From: an uncultured bacterium
GTDB lineage: Bacteria; Cyanobacteriota; Vampirovibrionia; Gastranaerophilales; Gastranaerophilaceae
NCBI GenBank assembly: GCA_949298805.1
Contig: CASFXY010000003.1
Location: 22,868-86,867 of the forward strand
Reading direction: 5' to 3'
DNA length: 64,000 bases
The number at the start of each line of letters is the position of its first letter. Position 1 is the first letter of the stretch. The notes beneath the pieces were generated by a model, which worked only from the letters and a program-made list of their open reading frames with translations, searched no databases and was not told where the DNA came from. Made by a program: the position numbers and the translations under genes. Below are positions 34,992 through 44,067 of this stretch, in pieces.

Positions 34992-35893
34992 TGTTTAAAC
35001 TGATTTGCGGACTTGGAAATTCAGATACTGAGAACATAAAAGCCCTTGTTAAGCTTTATGCTAAAGCAGGGGCTTGGATGTTTGATGTTTCTCCTTTTGC
35101 ATTACATGCACTAAATGAAGCAATAAAAGAGGTTAATCTAAACCCAAGTGATTATAAGTTTTGCGTTTCTATACCTATCGAGGGTGATATACACGGGCGA
35201 AAGGCAAAAATTCTACATAATAAATGTTTTAAATGCGGAAAATGTATAAAAAAATGTCCGCAAAATGCTATTAATTATTTTGAGATTAGTGCAGATAAAT
35301 GCATAGGTTGCGGTATTTGCAAGAAAGTTTGTTCCAACGGTGCAATTAAGATGTTTGATAAAACAGATTATTTTGACGAGCTCAAAAGAAAATTGAAAAC
35401 AGATTTAAAACTTGATTGTGTTGAATTGCATGCATCTGTCGGAAGTAAAAATCTAGTCCTTAAAAAATTAAAAAAAATTTGCAAAAAATATAAAGGTGAA
35501 ATTAGTCTTTGCATTTCAAGAAAATATTTTTCAACCCAAGATGCTTTGGAGATAATCGATAAAGCAACTGAAATTACAAAGTATAACAAAGCATTTTATA
35601 TTCAAGCGGATGGAAATTCCATGAATGGTGCTAATACCGAGTTGACATCCACAATTGAATGTGCTGCTTTTGCACTTGCTTTAAAAGAAGCGGGTGTTGA
35701 TGAGAAAAAAATTATTTTAAGCGGCGGTGTTAACGAGTATACTCCCAAATTGTGCAAAGAGCTATCCCTTTCTCCATTGGCAATTGCTTTTGGCACTTAC
35801 GCGCGAAAAGCTGTCGCAAATCATGACCATCAGAAGGCTTTTAATATTGCAAAAAACCTTGTGAACTGTACATTGGAGGATTGCCAATGCTAA
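34991..35893 (+). CDS. LdpA-like iron-sulfur protein
   Basis: 300 residues. The N-terminal FKLICGLGNSDTENIKALVK followed by YAKAGAWMFDVSPFALHA closely recalls cyanobacterial LdpA (the light-dependent period protein that feeds redox state to the circadian clock). Two 4Fe-4S motifs follow: CFKCGKCIKKCP (near 77-88) and CIGCGICKKVC (near 101-111). The C-terminal half is barrel-like and includes IILSGGVNEYTPKL. No photosynthesis or kai gene is in the window, so a redox-sensing or RNA-related role is more likely here. It ends overlapping tilS by 7 bp. Confidence 0.7.
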   Translation: MFKLICGLGNSDTENIKALVKLYAKAGAWMFDVSPFALHALNEAIKEVNLNPSDYKFCVSIPIEGDIHGRKAKILHNKCFKCGKCIKKCPQNAINYFEISADKCIGCGICKKVCSNGAIKMFDKTDYFDELKRKLKTDLKLDCVELHASVGSKNLVLKKLKKICKKYKGEISLCISRKYFSTQDALEIIDKATEITKYNKAFYIQADGNSMNGANTELTSTIECAAFALALKEAGVDEKKIILSGGVNEYTPKLCKELSLSPLAIAFGTYARKAVANHDHQKAFNIAKNLVNCTLEDCQC

Positions 35894-37191
35894 TTGTCGA
35901 TAAGGTAAAAAAATATTTAGAAACGCTTGATATAAAAGGAAAAGTTATCTGTGCCTTATCCGGCGGTTGTGACAGCGTTGTTTTGTTGCATATATTGTAT
36001 TCTTTAGGGTTAGATATTGTTGTTGTGCATTTAAATCATAACTGGCGCGGCGAGGAGTCTTTGCGCGATGAAGAATCTTCAAGAACATTTGCAAAAAGTC
36101 TTAATCTTGAGTTTTATTCCGAAACACTTTCAAATAAAGTTAAAAAGACGGAAACAGAAGCACGTGAGGCAAGATACTTATTTTTTGCAAAGTGTGCAAA
36201 GAAATATAATTCAAATTTTGTTTTTCTTGCTCACAATAAAAATGATAATGCCGAAACTCTCTTGTACAGGGTGATTAAAGGAACAGGTTTAAAGGGATTG
36301 TGCTCTATACCAAAGCAAAGAGATATTTTTTATCGCCCGTTGCTTGATGTTGAGCGTTCGGAGATTGAAAAGTATGCTCTTGAAAATAATTTGCAATATG
36401 TTAAAGACAGTTCAAACGAATGTATAAAATATCAACGAAATTTTATCAGAAAAGAAATTTTACCGCTTTTAGAGAAGATTAATCCTGATGCAATTTGCGC
36501 TTTGAATAATCTTGCAAATTTATCTTGTATGCATTATAAATTGCTTTCAAATATTATTGATGAAACAAAAAAAGAAATTTTTTATGATGACAAAATAATT
36601 CTTGATAAATATTTAAATTTATCCCTGTCGGCAAAATATGAAATAATTAACGATTTTTTGCGTAACGATTTAAAATATTGCGATTTAAAAAGAATTAAAT
36701 CTTATGTTGAATTTATAGAGGCTAATCATAGTAAATCTTCCAAAAAATCAATAAAGGCAAATTTATTTCTTGAAATTTCAAACGGATATATTTTTAAATC
36801 TTCTCCGAATAAAAAAAATATGACTGAACTCAAAATAAATGGCGAAGGAGAATACGCTTTTTGTGAGAAAAAGGTTGCATTGAAGAAATTTTCCGGACCT
36901 TTAGATTTTAAAAATTTGGAAAATGCACATTATTTAAGTCTTGATTTTAGCAATCAGGTTGTATTGAGAACAAGACGTAACGGGGATATTTTTACTCCTT
37001 TTGGCATGAAATCCGGAACAATGAAATTAAAAGATTATCTTATTAATAAAAAAATACCGCGACAAATTAGAGATAATCTGTTATTATTGGCATGCGGCAA
37101 TGAAATTTTGTGCATTTTGGGTATTCAAATCAGCCAGAAAGTTGCTGTTGATGACAAACAAAATTGTTTTTTTGTAAAAATTATGGAGTGA
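35887..37191 (+). CDS. tilS: tRNA(Ile)-lysidine synthetase
   Basis: Modifies C34 of the tRNA-Ile CAU anticodon to lysidine so that it reads AUA. 434 residues: PP-loop ATPase motif ALSGGCDSVVLL (Cys in the variable position), VVHLNHNWRGEES, FLAHNKNDNAETLLYRVIKG, an NFIRKEILPLLEKINP segment, then C-terminal TilS domains. ATG 35887 is chosen, since GGAGGA ends 6 nt before it and directly abuts the alternative TTG 35881. It overlaps the LdpA stop by 7 bp. Confidence 0.94.
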   Translation: MLIVDKVKKYLETLDIKGKVICALSGGCDSVVLLHILYSLGLDIVVVHLNHNWRGEESLRDEESSRTFAKSLNLEFYSETLSNKVKKTETEAREARYLFFAKCAKKYNSNFVFLAHNKNDNAETLLYRVIKGTGLKGLCSIPKQRDIFYRPLLDVERSEIEKYALENNLQYVKDSSNECIKYQRNFIRKEILPLLEKINPDAICALNNLANLSCMHYKLLSNIIDETKKEIFYDDKIILDKYLNLSLSAKYEIINDFLRNDLKYCDLKRIKSYVEFIEANHSKSSKKSIKANLFLEISNGYIFKSSPNKKNMTELKINGEGEYAFCEKKVALKKFSGPLDFKNLENAHYLSLDFSNQVVLRTRRNGDIFTPFGMKSGTMKLKDYLINKKIPRQIRDNLLLLACGNEILCILGIQISQKVAVDDKQNCFFVKIME

Positions 37192-37193
37192 AT

Positions 37194-37721
37194 ATGTCCG
37201 ATAAAGAATTAAAAGTTTTAATTGATGAAAGAACTCTAAGTCAAAGAATTAAAGAACTTGCGTTGGGCATAAATGCTTATTACGGTACAAAAAACGAGCT
37301 TACCGTTGTTTGTGTTTTAAAAGGTGCGGTTATGTTTTTTTGTGAATTAGCTAAGCATTTGAAAATGCCTGTAAGAATGGAGTTTGTTAGTCTTTCAAGT
37401 TATGGTGATGCCCAAAAATCTTCCGGTAAAGTTTCGGCTTTGAATTTATCCTTGCCGCCGCTTGAAGGAAAAAATGTTCTTGTAGTAGAGGATATTATGG
37501 ATACAGGACTAACGCTTAATTTCTTGCTTGATTTTATACGTTCAAAATGTAAAGCAAAAAATGTAAAACTTGCAGTTATGTTTGATAAAAAATGTGCGCG
37601 TAAATACCCGCTTGTACCCGACTTTTATGCTTTTGATGTGGATGATAAATTTATTGTCGGTTTTGGTTTGGACTATCTTGAATTTAATCGAAATTTACCT
37701 TATATAGGGTATTATGAATAA
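37194..37721 (+). CDS. hpt: Hypoxanthine phosphoribosyltransferase
   Basis: Purine salvage: hypoxanthine or guanine plus PRPP gives IMP or GMP. 175 residues from ATG 37194 (GGAG upstream), with the PRPP motif LVVEDIMDTGLTL, a VCVLKGAVMFFCEL segment, FVSLSSYGD, and a C-terminal VGFGLDYLEFNRNLPYIG. It follows tilS by 2 nt, the same tilS-hpt pairing as in Bacillus. Its last 10 bp overlap the convergent spmB. Confidence 0.94.
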   Translation: MSDKELKVLIDERTLSQRIKELALGINAYYGTKNELTVVCVLKGAVMFFCELAKHLKMPVRMEFVSLSSYGDAQKSSGKVSALNLSLPPLEGKNVLVVEDIMDTGLTLNFLLDFIRSKCKAKNVKLAVMFDKKCARKYPLVPDFYAFDVDDKFIVGFGLDYLEFNRNLPYIGYYE

Positions 37722-38248
37722 AAGAAAAATCTTGATATAATAATTGCTGCTATAATACCTGCAATGTCTGCCAAAATTCCTGTTAAAATTGCATGTCGGT
37801 ATTTTTTTATACCTACTGCGCCAAAATAAACCGCTATTACATAGAAAGTAGTTTCTGAACTTCCGGCTATAATTGCACTTAATTTTGCAGCATAAGAATT
37901 TGCGCCGTGTGTATTTACAATTTCACCAAATAATCCCAAAGTTGCGCTTCCTGAAAGCGAACGTGTTATCATTAGAGCAAGAGTGTCTGCAGGGATTTTT
38001 AACGCTTCAAGAGGGGTTTTAAAAATATTGTATAAAAAATCTAATGCCCCTGAGGCTCGAAACATTGAAACAGCTACTATTATCGCTATAAGATAAGGGA
38101 GAATTTTTATTGCTACCCAAAAACCCTCTTTTGCGCCGTCGCAAAAATTTTCATATAAGGGTACTTTTTTGTAAGTGCCGTAAATTAAAATTGTACTTAT
38201 AATAACAGGTAAAATCCAAACAGAGATTGCATTTAGAATTTCTTGCAT
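37712..38248 (-). CDS. spmB: SpmB-like nucleoside-recognition (Gate) membrane protein
   Basis: 178 residues, five or so membrane segments, Gate domain (PF07670). Typical segments include PLYENFCDGAKEGFWVAIKI, PYLIAIIVAVSMFRASGALD, ITRSLSGSATLGLF and AGSSETTFYVIAVYFG. First described as spore maturation protein B, but found in many non-sporulating bacteria; the transported or sensed molecule is not known. It starts directly after spmA. Confidence 0.88.
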   Translation of the reverse strand: MQEILNAISVWILPVIISTILIYGTYKKVPLYENFCDGAKEGFWVAIKILPYLIAIIVAVSMFRASGALDFLYNIFKTPLEALKIPADTLALMITRSLSGSATLGLFGEIVNTHGANSYAAKLSAIIAGSSETTFYVIAVYFGAVGIKKYRHAILTGILADIAGIIAAIIISRFFFYS

Positions 38249-38824
38249 TTAAAATACCCTCTCTAAGATTTTTGAAATTACCACAGCACATATAAATGAT
38301 ATAGTTGTAACAATCAAAACAGGCAAAATTATTTCTGTTGGATTGTTGGCGCCTGATGCTGTTAAAATTGCAAGTACTGTGGCAGGTACCAGTTGAAAAC
38401 CCGCAGTATTCATCGCAAGCAGAGTACACATCGCATTAGTCGCTGTTTTTTTATCCCCCTTGTTTTCTTTTTGTAAATCCTCCATGGCTTTAATGCCAAA
38501 AGGAGTTGCCGCATTTGTCAGTCCAAGCGCATTTGCACTAAAGTTAAGAGCTATATTTGAATATGCATCTGAATTTTTATTAACATCTTTAAAAATTAGA
38601 CCAAGAGCAGGCGATATTAAATTTGAAAAAATTTTAATTAATCCTGATGTTTTTGCAATTTTTACAATGCCTAGCCAAAATGCCATTATTCCGATAAGCG
38701 AAAAAGCAATTTTCACCGCTGCTTGAGATGATTGCAACATAGCATTAACCACATCAGTCATTTTTCCGTTAATTGCTGCAAAAATAAAAGATGTAATTAT
38801 TAAAAATAACCAGATGTAATTCAT
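38249..38824 (-). CDS. spmA: SpmA-like nucleoside-recognition (Gate) membrane protein
   Basis: 191 residues with the Gate-domain pattern: AFSLIGIMAFWLGIVKIA, LNFSANALGLTNAATPFGIK and LLAMNTAGFQLVP. About five membrane segments. It pairs with spmB (no gap between them), and the two probably form one complex in the cytoplasmic membrane. No sporulation genes are visible in the window. Confidence 0.9.
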   Translation of the reverse strand: MNYIWLFLIITSFIFAAINGKMTDVVNAMLQSSQAAVKIAFSLIGIMAFWLGIVKIAKTSGLIKIFSNLISPALGLIFKDVNKNSDAYSNIALNFSANALGLTNAATPFGIKAMEDLQKENKGDKKTATNAMCTLLAMNTAGFQLVPATVLAILTASGANNPTEIILPVLIVTTISFICAVVISKILERVF

Positions 38825-38825
38825 T

Positions 38826-39467
38826 TTAACCGCGTAATTGATTTATAAAATAAGACTCTCCGGCAGCACTAAGGGTATATTTATGTGTGCCATCCTCCTC
38901 TTTTGTTTCAATAAAACCTCTTGTTCTTGCCTCATCAATAATTGAAAGAACAACAAGTGAACCGGTCGCGGGGTAAAATTTTGAATTTAGCATTTTAATT
39001 GTAAAGAAATTAATATTAAGAACTCTTTTTATATAATAAGCACTTATTATAAAATCTGAAAATATATTGCCACTTTTATTTGCTGCTAAAAAGTCCCCCA
39101 GATTTATATAGATTTCTTGTTGTGAATTTTGCACCTGTTTATTTACGGGTTGTTCTTGTGCAACTGGTGTTTCCTGAACAAAATTCGGCTGTGTGTACTC
39201 AATTTGCACTGCTGCCGGCTCGCTTTGCATTGGTTGAGAAAACCGTGGTGTTTGTTGCTCTTGGTCAAATCCTTGAAGAATTGTTTGCAGTTGAGCCATT
39301 TCTTGCGTATAAGCTTTTTTTGGCGCAGCATAAGGTGCGCTTTCAATCTTTCTGTTTACAAAATTTTCTAAATATCTATCCATTTCGTAAGCCAGCAAAG
39401 CCCCGTTTTTTGCAACAACTTCCATTTGTGCATTATTACATTTAATTTTTAAACGATAAGTACTCAT
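38826..39467 (-). CDS. Hypothetical protein with Gln/Pro-rich linker
   Basis: 213 residues in three parts: an N-terminal beta/helix unit (1-40, TYRLKIKCNNAQMEVVAKNG), a Gln/Pro/Glu-rich flexible linker (about 60-110), and a C-terminal helical domain (about 115-213) ending in a winged-helix-like pattern (IIDEARTRGFIETKEEDG then KYTLSAAGESY). The N-terminal unit resembles the whole 41-residue protein encoded just upstream. It lies 1 nt from spmA, possibly in one operon. Function unknown. Confidence 0.65.
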   Translation of the reverse strand: MSTYRLKIKCNNAQMEVVAKNGALLAYEMDRYLENFVNRKIESAPYAAPKKAYTQEMAQLQTILQGFDQEQQTPRFSQPMQSEPAAVQIEYTQPNFVQETPVAQEQPVNKQVQNSQQEIYINLGDFLAANKSGNIFSDFIISAYYIKRVLNINFFTIKMLNSKFYPATGSLVVLSIIDEARTRGFIETKEEDGTHKYTLSAAGESYFINQLRG

Positions 39468-39471
39468 CTAA

Positions 39472-39597
39472 TTAACCTTGTTTCTTAAGTATTTCTTCAC
39501 GCCATTTTGCAAGTTGCTGTTCTACAAATTCTGCATCATCAGATGACAATTCAATTTCTATCTCACCTTTTTTCATTTTAAAAACGTATTCTGCCAT
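39472..39597 (-). CDS. 41-residue protein resembling its neighbour's N-terminus
   Basis: ATG at 39597, preceded by AAGAGGA, gives a 41-residue protein beginning MAEYVFKMKKGEIEIEL and ending in a charged helix (FVEQQLAKWREEILKK). It parallels the first 40 residues of the 38826 product: a beta-hairpin with a Y-x-[FL]-K-[MI]-K start, then an amphipathic helix. It ends 4 nt before that gene's ATG, so the two are an operon. Function unknown. Confidence 0.6.
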   Translation of the reverse strand: MAEYVFKMKKGEIEIELSSDDAEFVEQQLAKWREEILKKQG

Positions 39598-39765
39598 GTT
39601 AAATTCCTCTTTTTTATATTATTATCATATATTTTTTTCTAATCAACAAATTTTTTAACAAAAATTTATATCTTTTCTTGAAATTTAATAAAAAATAATT
39701 AAAACTGTTAGTGTAATTCGGTCGTTTGAATGAACACTCGTTGATATTCCTGTTCTATACTAAAA

Positions 39766-41490
39766 TTGGGAGTATCAGGTTTAAAAATCGGGGATATAAA
39801 TTTGTATAATTCTATACATCCAATAAATATAACATATAGAAACCCAAGGCAGTCAAGTTCACTGTCAAATCCTGACACTCAAAACCAAGAGCATACACCT
39901 GTATCATACGAGAACGGCAGCAATGCCCAAGATAACAGGCAATTTCCCAATGGTACAAAGGTTGCTATTGATTATACAAAAAATACCGTTAACATCTCCC
40001 AAATTGTAACTGATTTTAAAAGTACGGTTATTGCAATAGGTGCGCCCGAAGATGTTTCAAGCGAAGTTAATTCCTATCTTTCTCTTGTAGAAAAGGAATC
40101 TCAAAAAGCAAATCCTTCAAGAGATATTATTTTTTCAAATTTAATTAATGCATCAAAAATTTCAGATGCTTATATTCACCAAGAATTATCCAAAAAAAAC
40201 GGTAATGCGCCGAAAAACGTTGTTGAAGGTTGGATTGATGCATTATTTAAACAAAGAGTAGAATTAAAAGCTGATGCTACGCATATTAATCCTGATTTTC
40301 AATTAGATATTCCCGATAAAAAAAGAACACAGCAAACACCTAAAAGTGAGCCTAAAAGTAATGAGGATGAATTTAAAAGGGCACAACCTTTTGCAAGAGA
40401 ACTTCCCGCCGAAGATACTGTTCAAATTCAAGATGAGGAAGAATTCTCATCGCTTATTCGACAAGATTCGGCAATTTATGATGCAAATATCGAACAATCA
40501 GACATCAATGGGCAGCAAAGTTATGTGCAAATCGAACATGACACTCCTCATAAGTTAACAAAAAAAGAAGAAACAATTGAGTATAAAACAATTGAACCGG
40601 ATAGCCTGATTAAAAACACCCAAGAAATAGCATTACATGAACCTGTTGCGCCTGATGAGGATGTGCAAATTCAACAACAAACAGAATCAATTCCCTATCC
40701 GGATGTTGCAAAACCGAAAAAACCCTCTTATATCACAAGCGAACATGACAGAGTTTTATCAAAATCGCTGAAGGATGCAAAAACATACCTTATTCTTGAC
40801 GATGACCCCGCGCTTGCACTTGAAACTTTAAATAATGCTTTGGGCGAAGTCAAGTCTGATACCAATAAAAACTTGCGTGCTGCTTTGCATTTCGAGCGAG
40901 GAAAAATTTTTGATGATTATGACTATGTTAATTATGCCTTGCGCGATTATTACGAAGCTACCAAATGTAACGATGATAATTTAAAATCGCAGGCACACTT
41001 GCGAATGGCAAGAATTTATGATGATTATGTAGATTTTGAACCCGCTGTAGAACATTATCAGGATGCTGTTGCGTATAGCGGTGAAGCCAGTAATCTGCGC
41101 GCTCAGACAAAAATATTGAGCGAGATGGCATCTATGTTTGCAGGAAGATATGATTTTGACAGTACACAAATGCTCTCAAACCTTTCTCTTGAGGCTGCCA
41201 AAGAATCCGGCGATTTAGTATTGCTTTCAAAGGCTTATTCTGATGCAGGCAGAAATTACGAGTATTTAAACGAAGATTTTGCAGCTTTAGACAGTTATAA
41301 AAATGCTGTAAAAGCACTTGAGAATTTTGATAATGACTATGAAACTTATGAAATGCGTGCTCAAAATTATGAAAATGCGGCACATATTATGGATAGGCTC
41401 GGTAATGTTGTTAAATCAGAGAGTCTTTTATCAAAAGCTCGTCTATATCGTCAAAGAGCGCAGCTTGAGCATTTGTCCGAGGCAGTATAA
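39766..41490 (+). CDS. TPR-repeat protein with long disordered N-terminus
   Basis: 574 residues if read from TTG 39766. The true start is unclear: TTG 39802 has a better spaced GGGGA, and a TATACT element lies just upstream of the first TTG. The N-terminal ~310 residues are polar and low-complexity (Gln/Glu/Pro/Ser); the C-terminal ~260 form TPR units (e.g. ALHFERGKIFDDYDYVNYAL, AYSDAGRNYEYLNEDFAALD). No membrane segment. Its last 80 bp overlap the 3' end of aroB on the other strand. Confidence 0.75.
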   Translation: MGVSGLKIGDINLYNSIHPINITYRNPRQSSSLSNPDTQNQEHTPVSYENGSNAQDNRQFPNGTKVAIDYTKNTVNISQIVTDFKSTVIAIGAPEDVSSEVNSYLSLVEKESQKANPSRDIIFSNLINASKISDAYIHQELSKKNGNAPKNVVEGWIDALFKQRVELKADATHINPDFQLDIPDKKRTQQTPKSEPKSNEDEFKRAQPFARELPAEDTVQIQDEEEFSSLIRQDSAIYDANIEQSDINGQQSYVQIEHDTPHKLTKKEETIEYKTIEPDSLIKNTQEIALHEPVAPDEDVQIQQQTESIPYPDVAKPKKPSYITSEHDRVLSKSLKDAKTYLILDDDPALALETLNNALGEVKSDTNKNLRAALHFERGKIFDDYDYVNYALRDYYEATKCNDDNLKSQAHLRMARIYDDYVDFEPAVEHYQDAVAYSGEASNLRAQTKILSEMASMFAGRYDFDSTQMLSNLSLEAAKESGDLVLLSKAYSDAGRNYEYLNEDFAALDSYKNAVKALENFDNDYETYEMRAQNYENAAHIMDRLGNVVKSESLLSKARLYRQRAQLEHLSEAV

Positions 41491-42475
41491 GGTTTATTTT
41501 TGAGTTTTTTACTTTTTTGTCAGATTTCATAATTTCGATTATTTTATCCGAATTAATTTTCTTTAATTTTGGCGCGAGATTAAATTTGTCAATTATATCT
41601 ATACCATAGTTATAATAATTTTCATTAATTACCCCCTTTAAAAGGGAAGCTTTAAGCGCCATTTTAATTCCCAAAGATACCGCCTGTCCATGAAGTATTT
41701 TATAATTTGAAATTTTTTCAATTGCATGTGCGTATGTATGCCCAAGATTTAAAAGAGCTCTCGGGCCTTTTTCTTTTTCGTCCCGTTCGACTATTGCGGC
41801 TTTTAAACTTATGCAAGCAAAAATAATATCTTCAATCTGGTTATGAATTTCATTATGATTGCTATTTTCAAAAAGTTCAAAAAGATTAAAAAATTTATCC
41901 GCATTACAGCTCTTTTCAATGAAGGCATATTTTATAACTTCGCCCATTCCGCTTTGAAAATCTTTATAAGACAAGGTATTTAATACATCAGGGTCGATTA
42001 AAACTTTTTTTGGCTGATAAAATGCGCCTATGAGATTTTTTCCATGGGCATTATTAAACCCTGTTTTCCCGCCTACCGATGAGTCAACTTGAGATAATAG
42101 TGTAGTTGGAATTTGAATAAAATCTACTCCTCTTAAGACACTTGCCGCACAAAAACCTGCCATATCACCGATAACCCCGCCGCCAAAGGCTATTATACAA
42201 TCTTTGCGTTCAATTTTATTGTCAAGTAACTTGTTTAAGATAAATTCTATTGTTTTTAAATTTTTATATTTTTCGCCGTCTTTTATAATTATTGTGTGTT
42301 TTTTTTCAAATTTCGAAATAAAATTGTCATATATTTTCGCAACTTTATCATTTGTTACAAGAAAATATCTTTTATCATCAAAATAATGTTCAATGTTTGT
42401 CAGTATATTTCTTTCAATAGTTATGGGGTAACTTAAATCTATTTCTTTTTTTAAGTTAACGCATAAATTTTTCAT
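41411..42475 (-). CDS. aroB: 3-dehydroquinate synthase
   Basis: Second shikimate-pathway step (DAHP to 3-dehydroquinate; NAD and a divalent metal). 354 residues from ATG 42475, chosen because AGGAG lies 6-7 nt upstream. Motifs: FGGGVIGDMAGFCAA, PTTLLSQVDSSVGGKTG, NLIGAFYQPK, GMGEVIKYAF and NLGHTYAHAIE (metal-binding His). The start overlaps the end of aroK by about 20 bp. The 3' 80 bp overlap the convergent TPR gene. Confidence 0.95.
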   Translation of the reverse strand: MKNLCVNLKKEIDLSYPITIERNILTNIEHYFDDKRYFLVTNDKVAKIYDNFISKFEKKHTIIIKDGEKYKNLKTIEFILNKLLDNKIERKDCIIAFGGGVIGDMAGFCAASVLRGVDFIQIPTTLLSQVDSSVGGKTGFNNAHGKNLIGAFYQPKKVLIDPDVLNTLSYKDFQSGMGEVIKYAFIEKSCNADKFFNLFELFENSNHNEIHNQIEDIIFACISLKAAIVERDEKEKGPRALLNLGHTYAHAIEKISNYKILHGQAVSLGIKMALKASLLKGVINENYYNYGIDIIDKFNLAPKLKKINSDKIIEIMKSDKKVKNSKINLILPRTNAQAALFDDIDELLIKDSLI

Positions 42476-42968
42476 AAATTTCTCCTGCAATTTCTTTTGC
42501 GCATTTGTTGTCTGTTATTATTTTTTCACCCGATTTTTCATACTTTTCAAGTCTTTTTGATAAAATTTCTTCTATGCTTTTTTTTGGATTATCCGTATTT
42601 AAAAGAGGCCTGTGTTGTTGATTTTTTATTCTTTGATAAATAGTTTCGCTTTGGGCGCTTAGAAAATAAACTTTCCCCAATTGTTTTAAAATTTCAATAT
42701 TTTTTTCTTTTAATATAATTCCGCCGCCTGTAGACAAAACGATTTTTTCTTTTCCGATAAGTTCTTTAATTTCTTTTGTTTCAAGTTCCCTAAAGTATGG
42801 CTCACCCTTTTTTGTAAATATATTGCTTATTTTGTCATACTTTTTTTCAATTATTTCATCGAGATCAACAAAACTGTAACCCAGCAAATTTGCCAGCTCT
42901 TTGCCGACGGTTGATTTACCGGATCCCATCATTCCCGTTAAAATTATATTTTTATATTCTTTTGGCAT
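42456..42968 (-). CDS. aroK: Shikimate kinase
   Basis: Phosphorylates shikimate at the 3-hydroxyl. 170 residues from ATG 42968: P-loop LTGMMGSGKSTVG (near 9-21), DLDEIIE, FRELETKEIKEL, VLSTGGGI and the lid RPLL. Upstream in-frame Met codons exist but would add a non-homologous leader. The chosen start overlaps aroC by 17 bp. It lies between aroC and aroB in the aro cluster. Confidence 0.93.
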   Translation of the reverse strand: MPKEYKNIILTGMMGSGKSTVGKELANLLGYSFVDLDEIIEKKYDKISNIFTKKGEPYFRELETKEIKELIGKEKIVLSTGGGIILKEKNIEILKQLGKVYFLSAQSETIYQRIKNQQHRPLLNTDNPKKSIEEILSKRLEKYEKSGEKIITDNKCAKEIAGEIYEKFMR

Positions 42969-44058
42969 TATTTTCAAAGTTTTTTTTGACTTCATCATAA
43001 TTGTCGCAACCGAATTTTTCAAAAAAAGCATCTAAAATTACTGTTGCGCACATATTTTTTGCTACAATACCGCAGGCATGAACAGCACAGGTGTCTGCGC
43101 GTTCAAAATGGGCACTTACCTGTTCTTTTTTGTTTAAATTAATTGATTTTAGTGCTTTTTTCATAGTCGGTATCGGTTTCATTGCAGCGGTTATTACAAT
43201 ATCCTCTCCGTTTGTCATCCCGCCTTCCAGACCGCCTGCATTATTTGTGTGTCTTAAAATTCTTCCGTTTTCATCTAAGAATATTTCGTCATGTACACAT
43301 GAGCCGAATTCATCTGAGCATTTTGCCCCCATGCCTATTTCAACACTTTTTATTGCAGGTATACTCATAACAGCTTGTGCTAATTTTCCATCAAGCCTTT
43401 TGTCCCAGTGCATGCAACTGCCAAGTCCTATGGGGAGGTTTTTTATTGTAACTTTGACTTTACCTCCTAAACTTTCTCCGAGCTCTTGTGCCTGTTTGAT
43501 TTTTGCTTCAAATTTTTCGGGGTTTTGTTCACCACCAAGCGAAATGACTTCTGATGTAAAATCGATATTAAAATTTTTTAGAATATTCTGACAAATTGCC
43601 CCCAGTGCAACTCTGGTTGTTGTTTCTCTTGCGCTTGAGCGTTCAAGAATATTTCTTATGTCTTTTTGATTGTATTTTATAGCACCCGCAAAATCAGCAT
43701 GCCCTGGACGTACATTTTCAATTTCTTTTGATTTTAAAAGCTCTTTTTCTTCATTGTTTAGTTCGTCAATGTTTAATCTTTCCACACTCATTGGTATCAG
43801 CCAGTTTTTGTAATCCAGATTATTAATTTCGATACAAATTGGGGCACCGGTAGTTTTTGAAAATCTGACACCGGAGTTAAAGTGTATTGTGTCTGTTTCA
43901 ATTTTCATTCTTCCGCCGCGCCCTATTCCGCCTTGTCTGGCTCTTAATTCGGCATTTATAAAATCAAAATCAAGCTCGAAATTTGCACCAATGCCTTCAA
44001 TTATGGCATTAAGACATTTCCCGTGCGATTCACCTGATGTTAAAAAGCGTATTGGCAT
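42952..44058 (-). CDS. aroC: Chorismate synthase
   Basis: Forms chorismate from EPSP using reduced FMN. 368 residues: N-terminal IRFLTSGESHGKCLNAIIEG, ARQGGIGRGGRMKIE, PGHADFAGAIKY, SARETTTRVALGAI and the C-terminal RADTCAVHACGIVAKNM segment match the family. It is preceded 9 nt upstream by the Nif3-like gene and overlaps aroK. Confidence 0.96.
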   Translation of the reverse strand: MPIRFLTSGESHGKCLNAIIEGIGANFELDFDFINAELRARQGGIGRGGRMKIETDTIHFNSGVRFSKTTGAPICIEINNLDYKNWLIPMSVERLNIDELNNEEKELLKSKEIENVRPGHADFAGAIKYNQKDIRNILERSSARETTTRVALGAICQNILKNFNIDFTSEVISLGGEQNPEKFEAKIKQAQELGESLGGKVKVTIKNLPIGLGSCMHWDKRLDGKLAQAVMSIPAIKSVEIGMGAKCSDEFGSCVHDEIFLDENGRILRHTNNAGGLEGGMTNGEDIVITAAMKPIPTMKKALKSINLNKKEQVSAHFERADTCAVHACGIVAKNMCATVILDAFFEKFGCDNYDEVKKNFENNAKRI

Positions 44059-44067
44059 ATTTTCTCC

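Noticed and set aside
43091..43591. 166-residue plus-strand ORF
   Set aside because: Antisense shadow of aroC, which has all family motifs.
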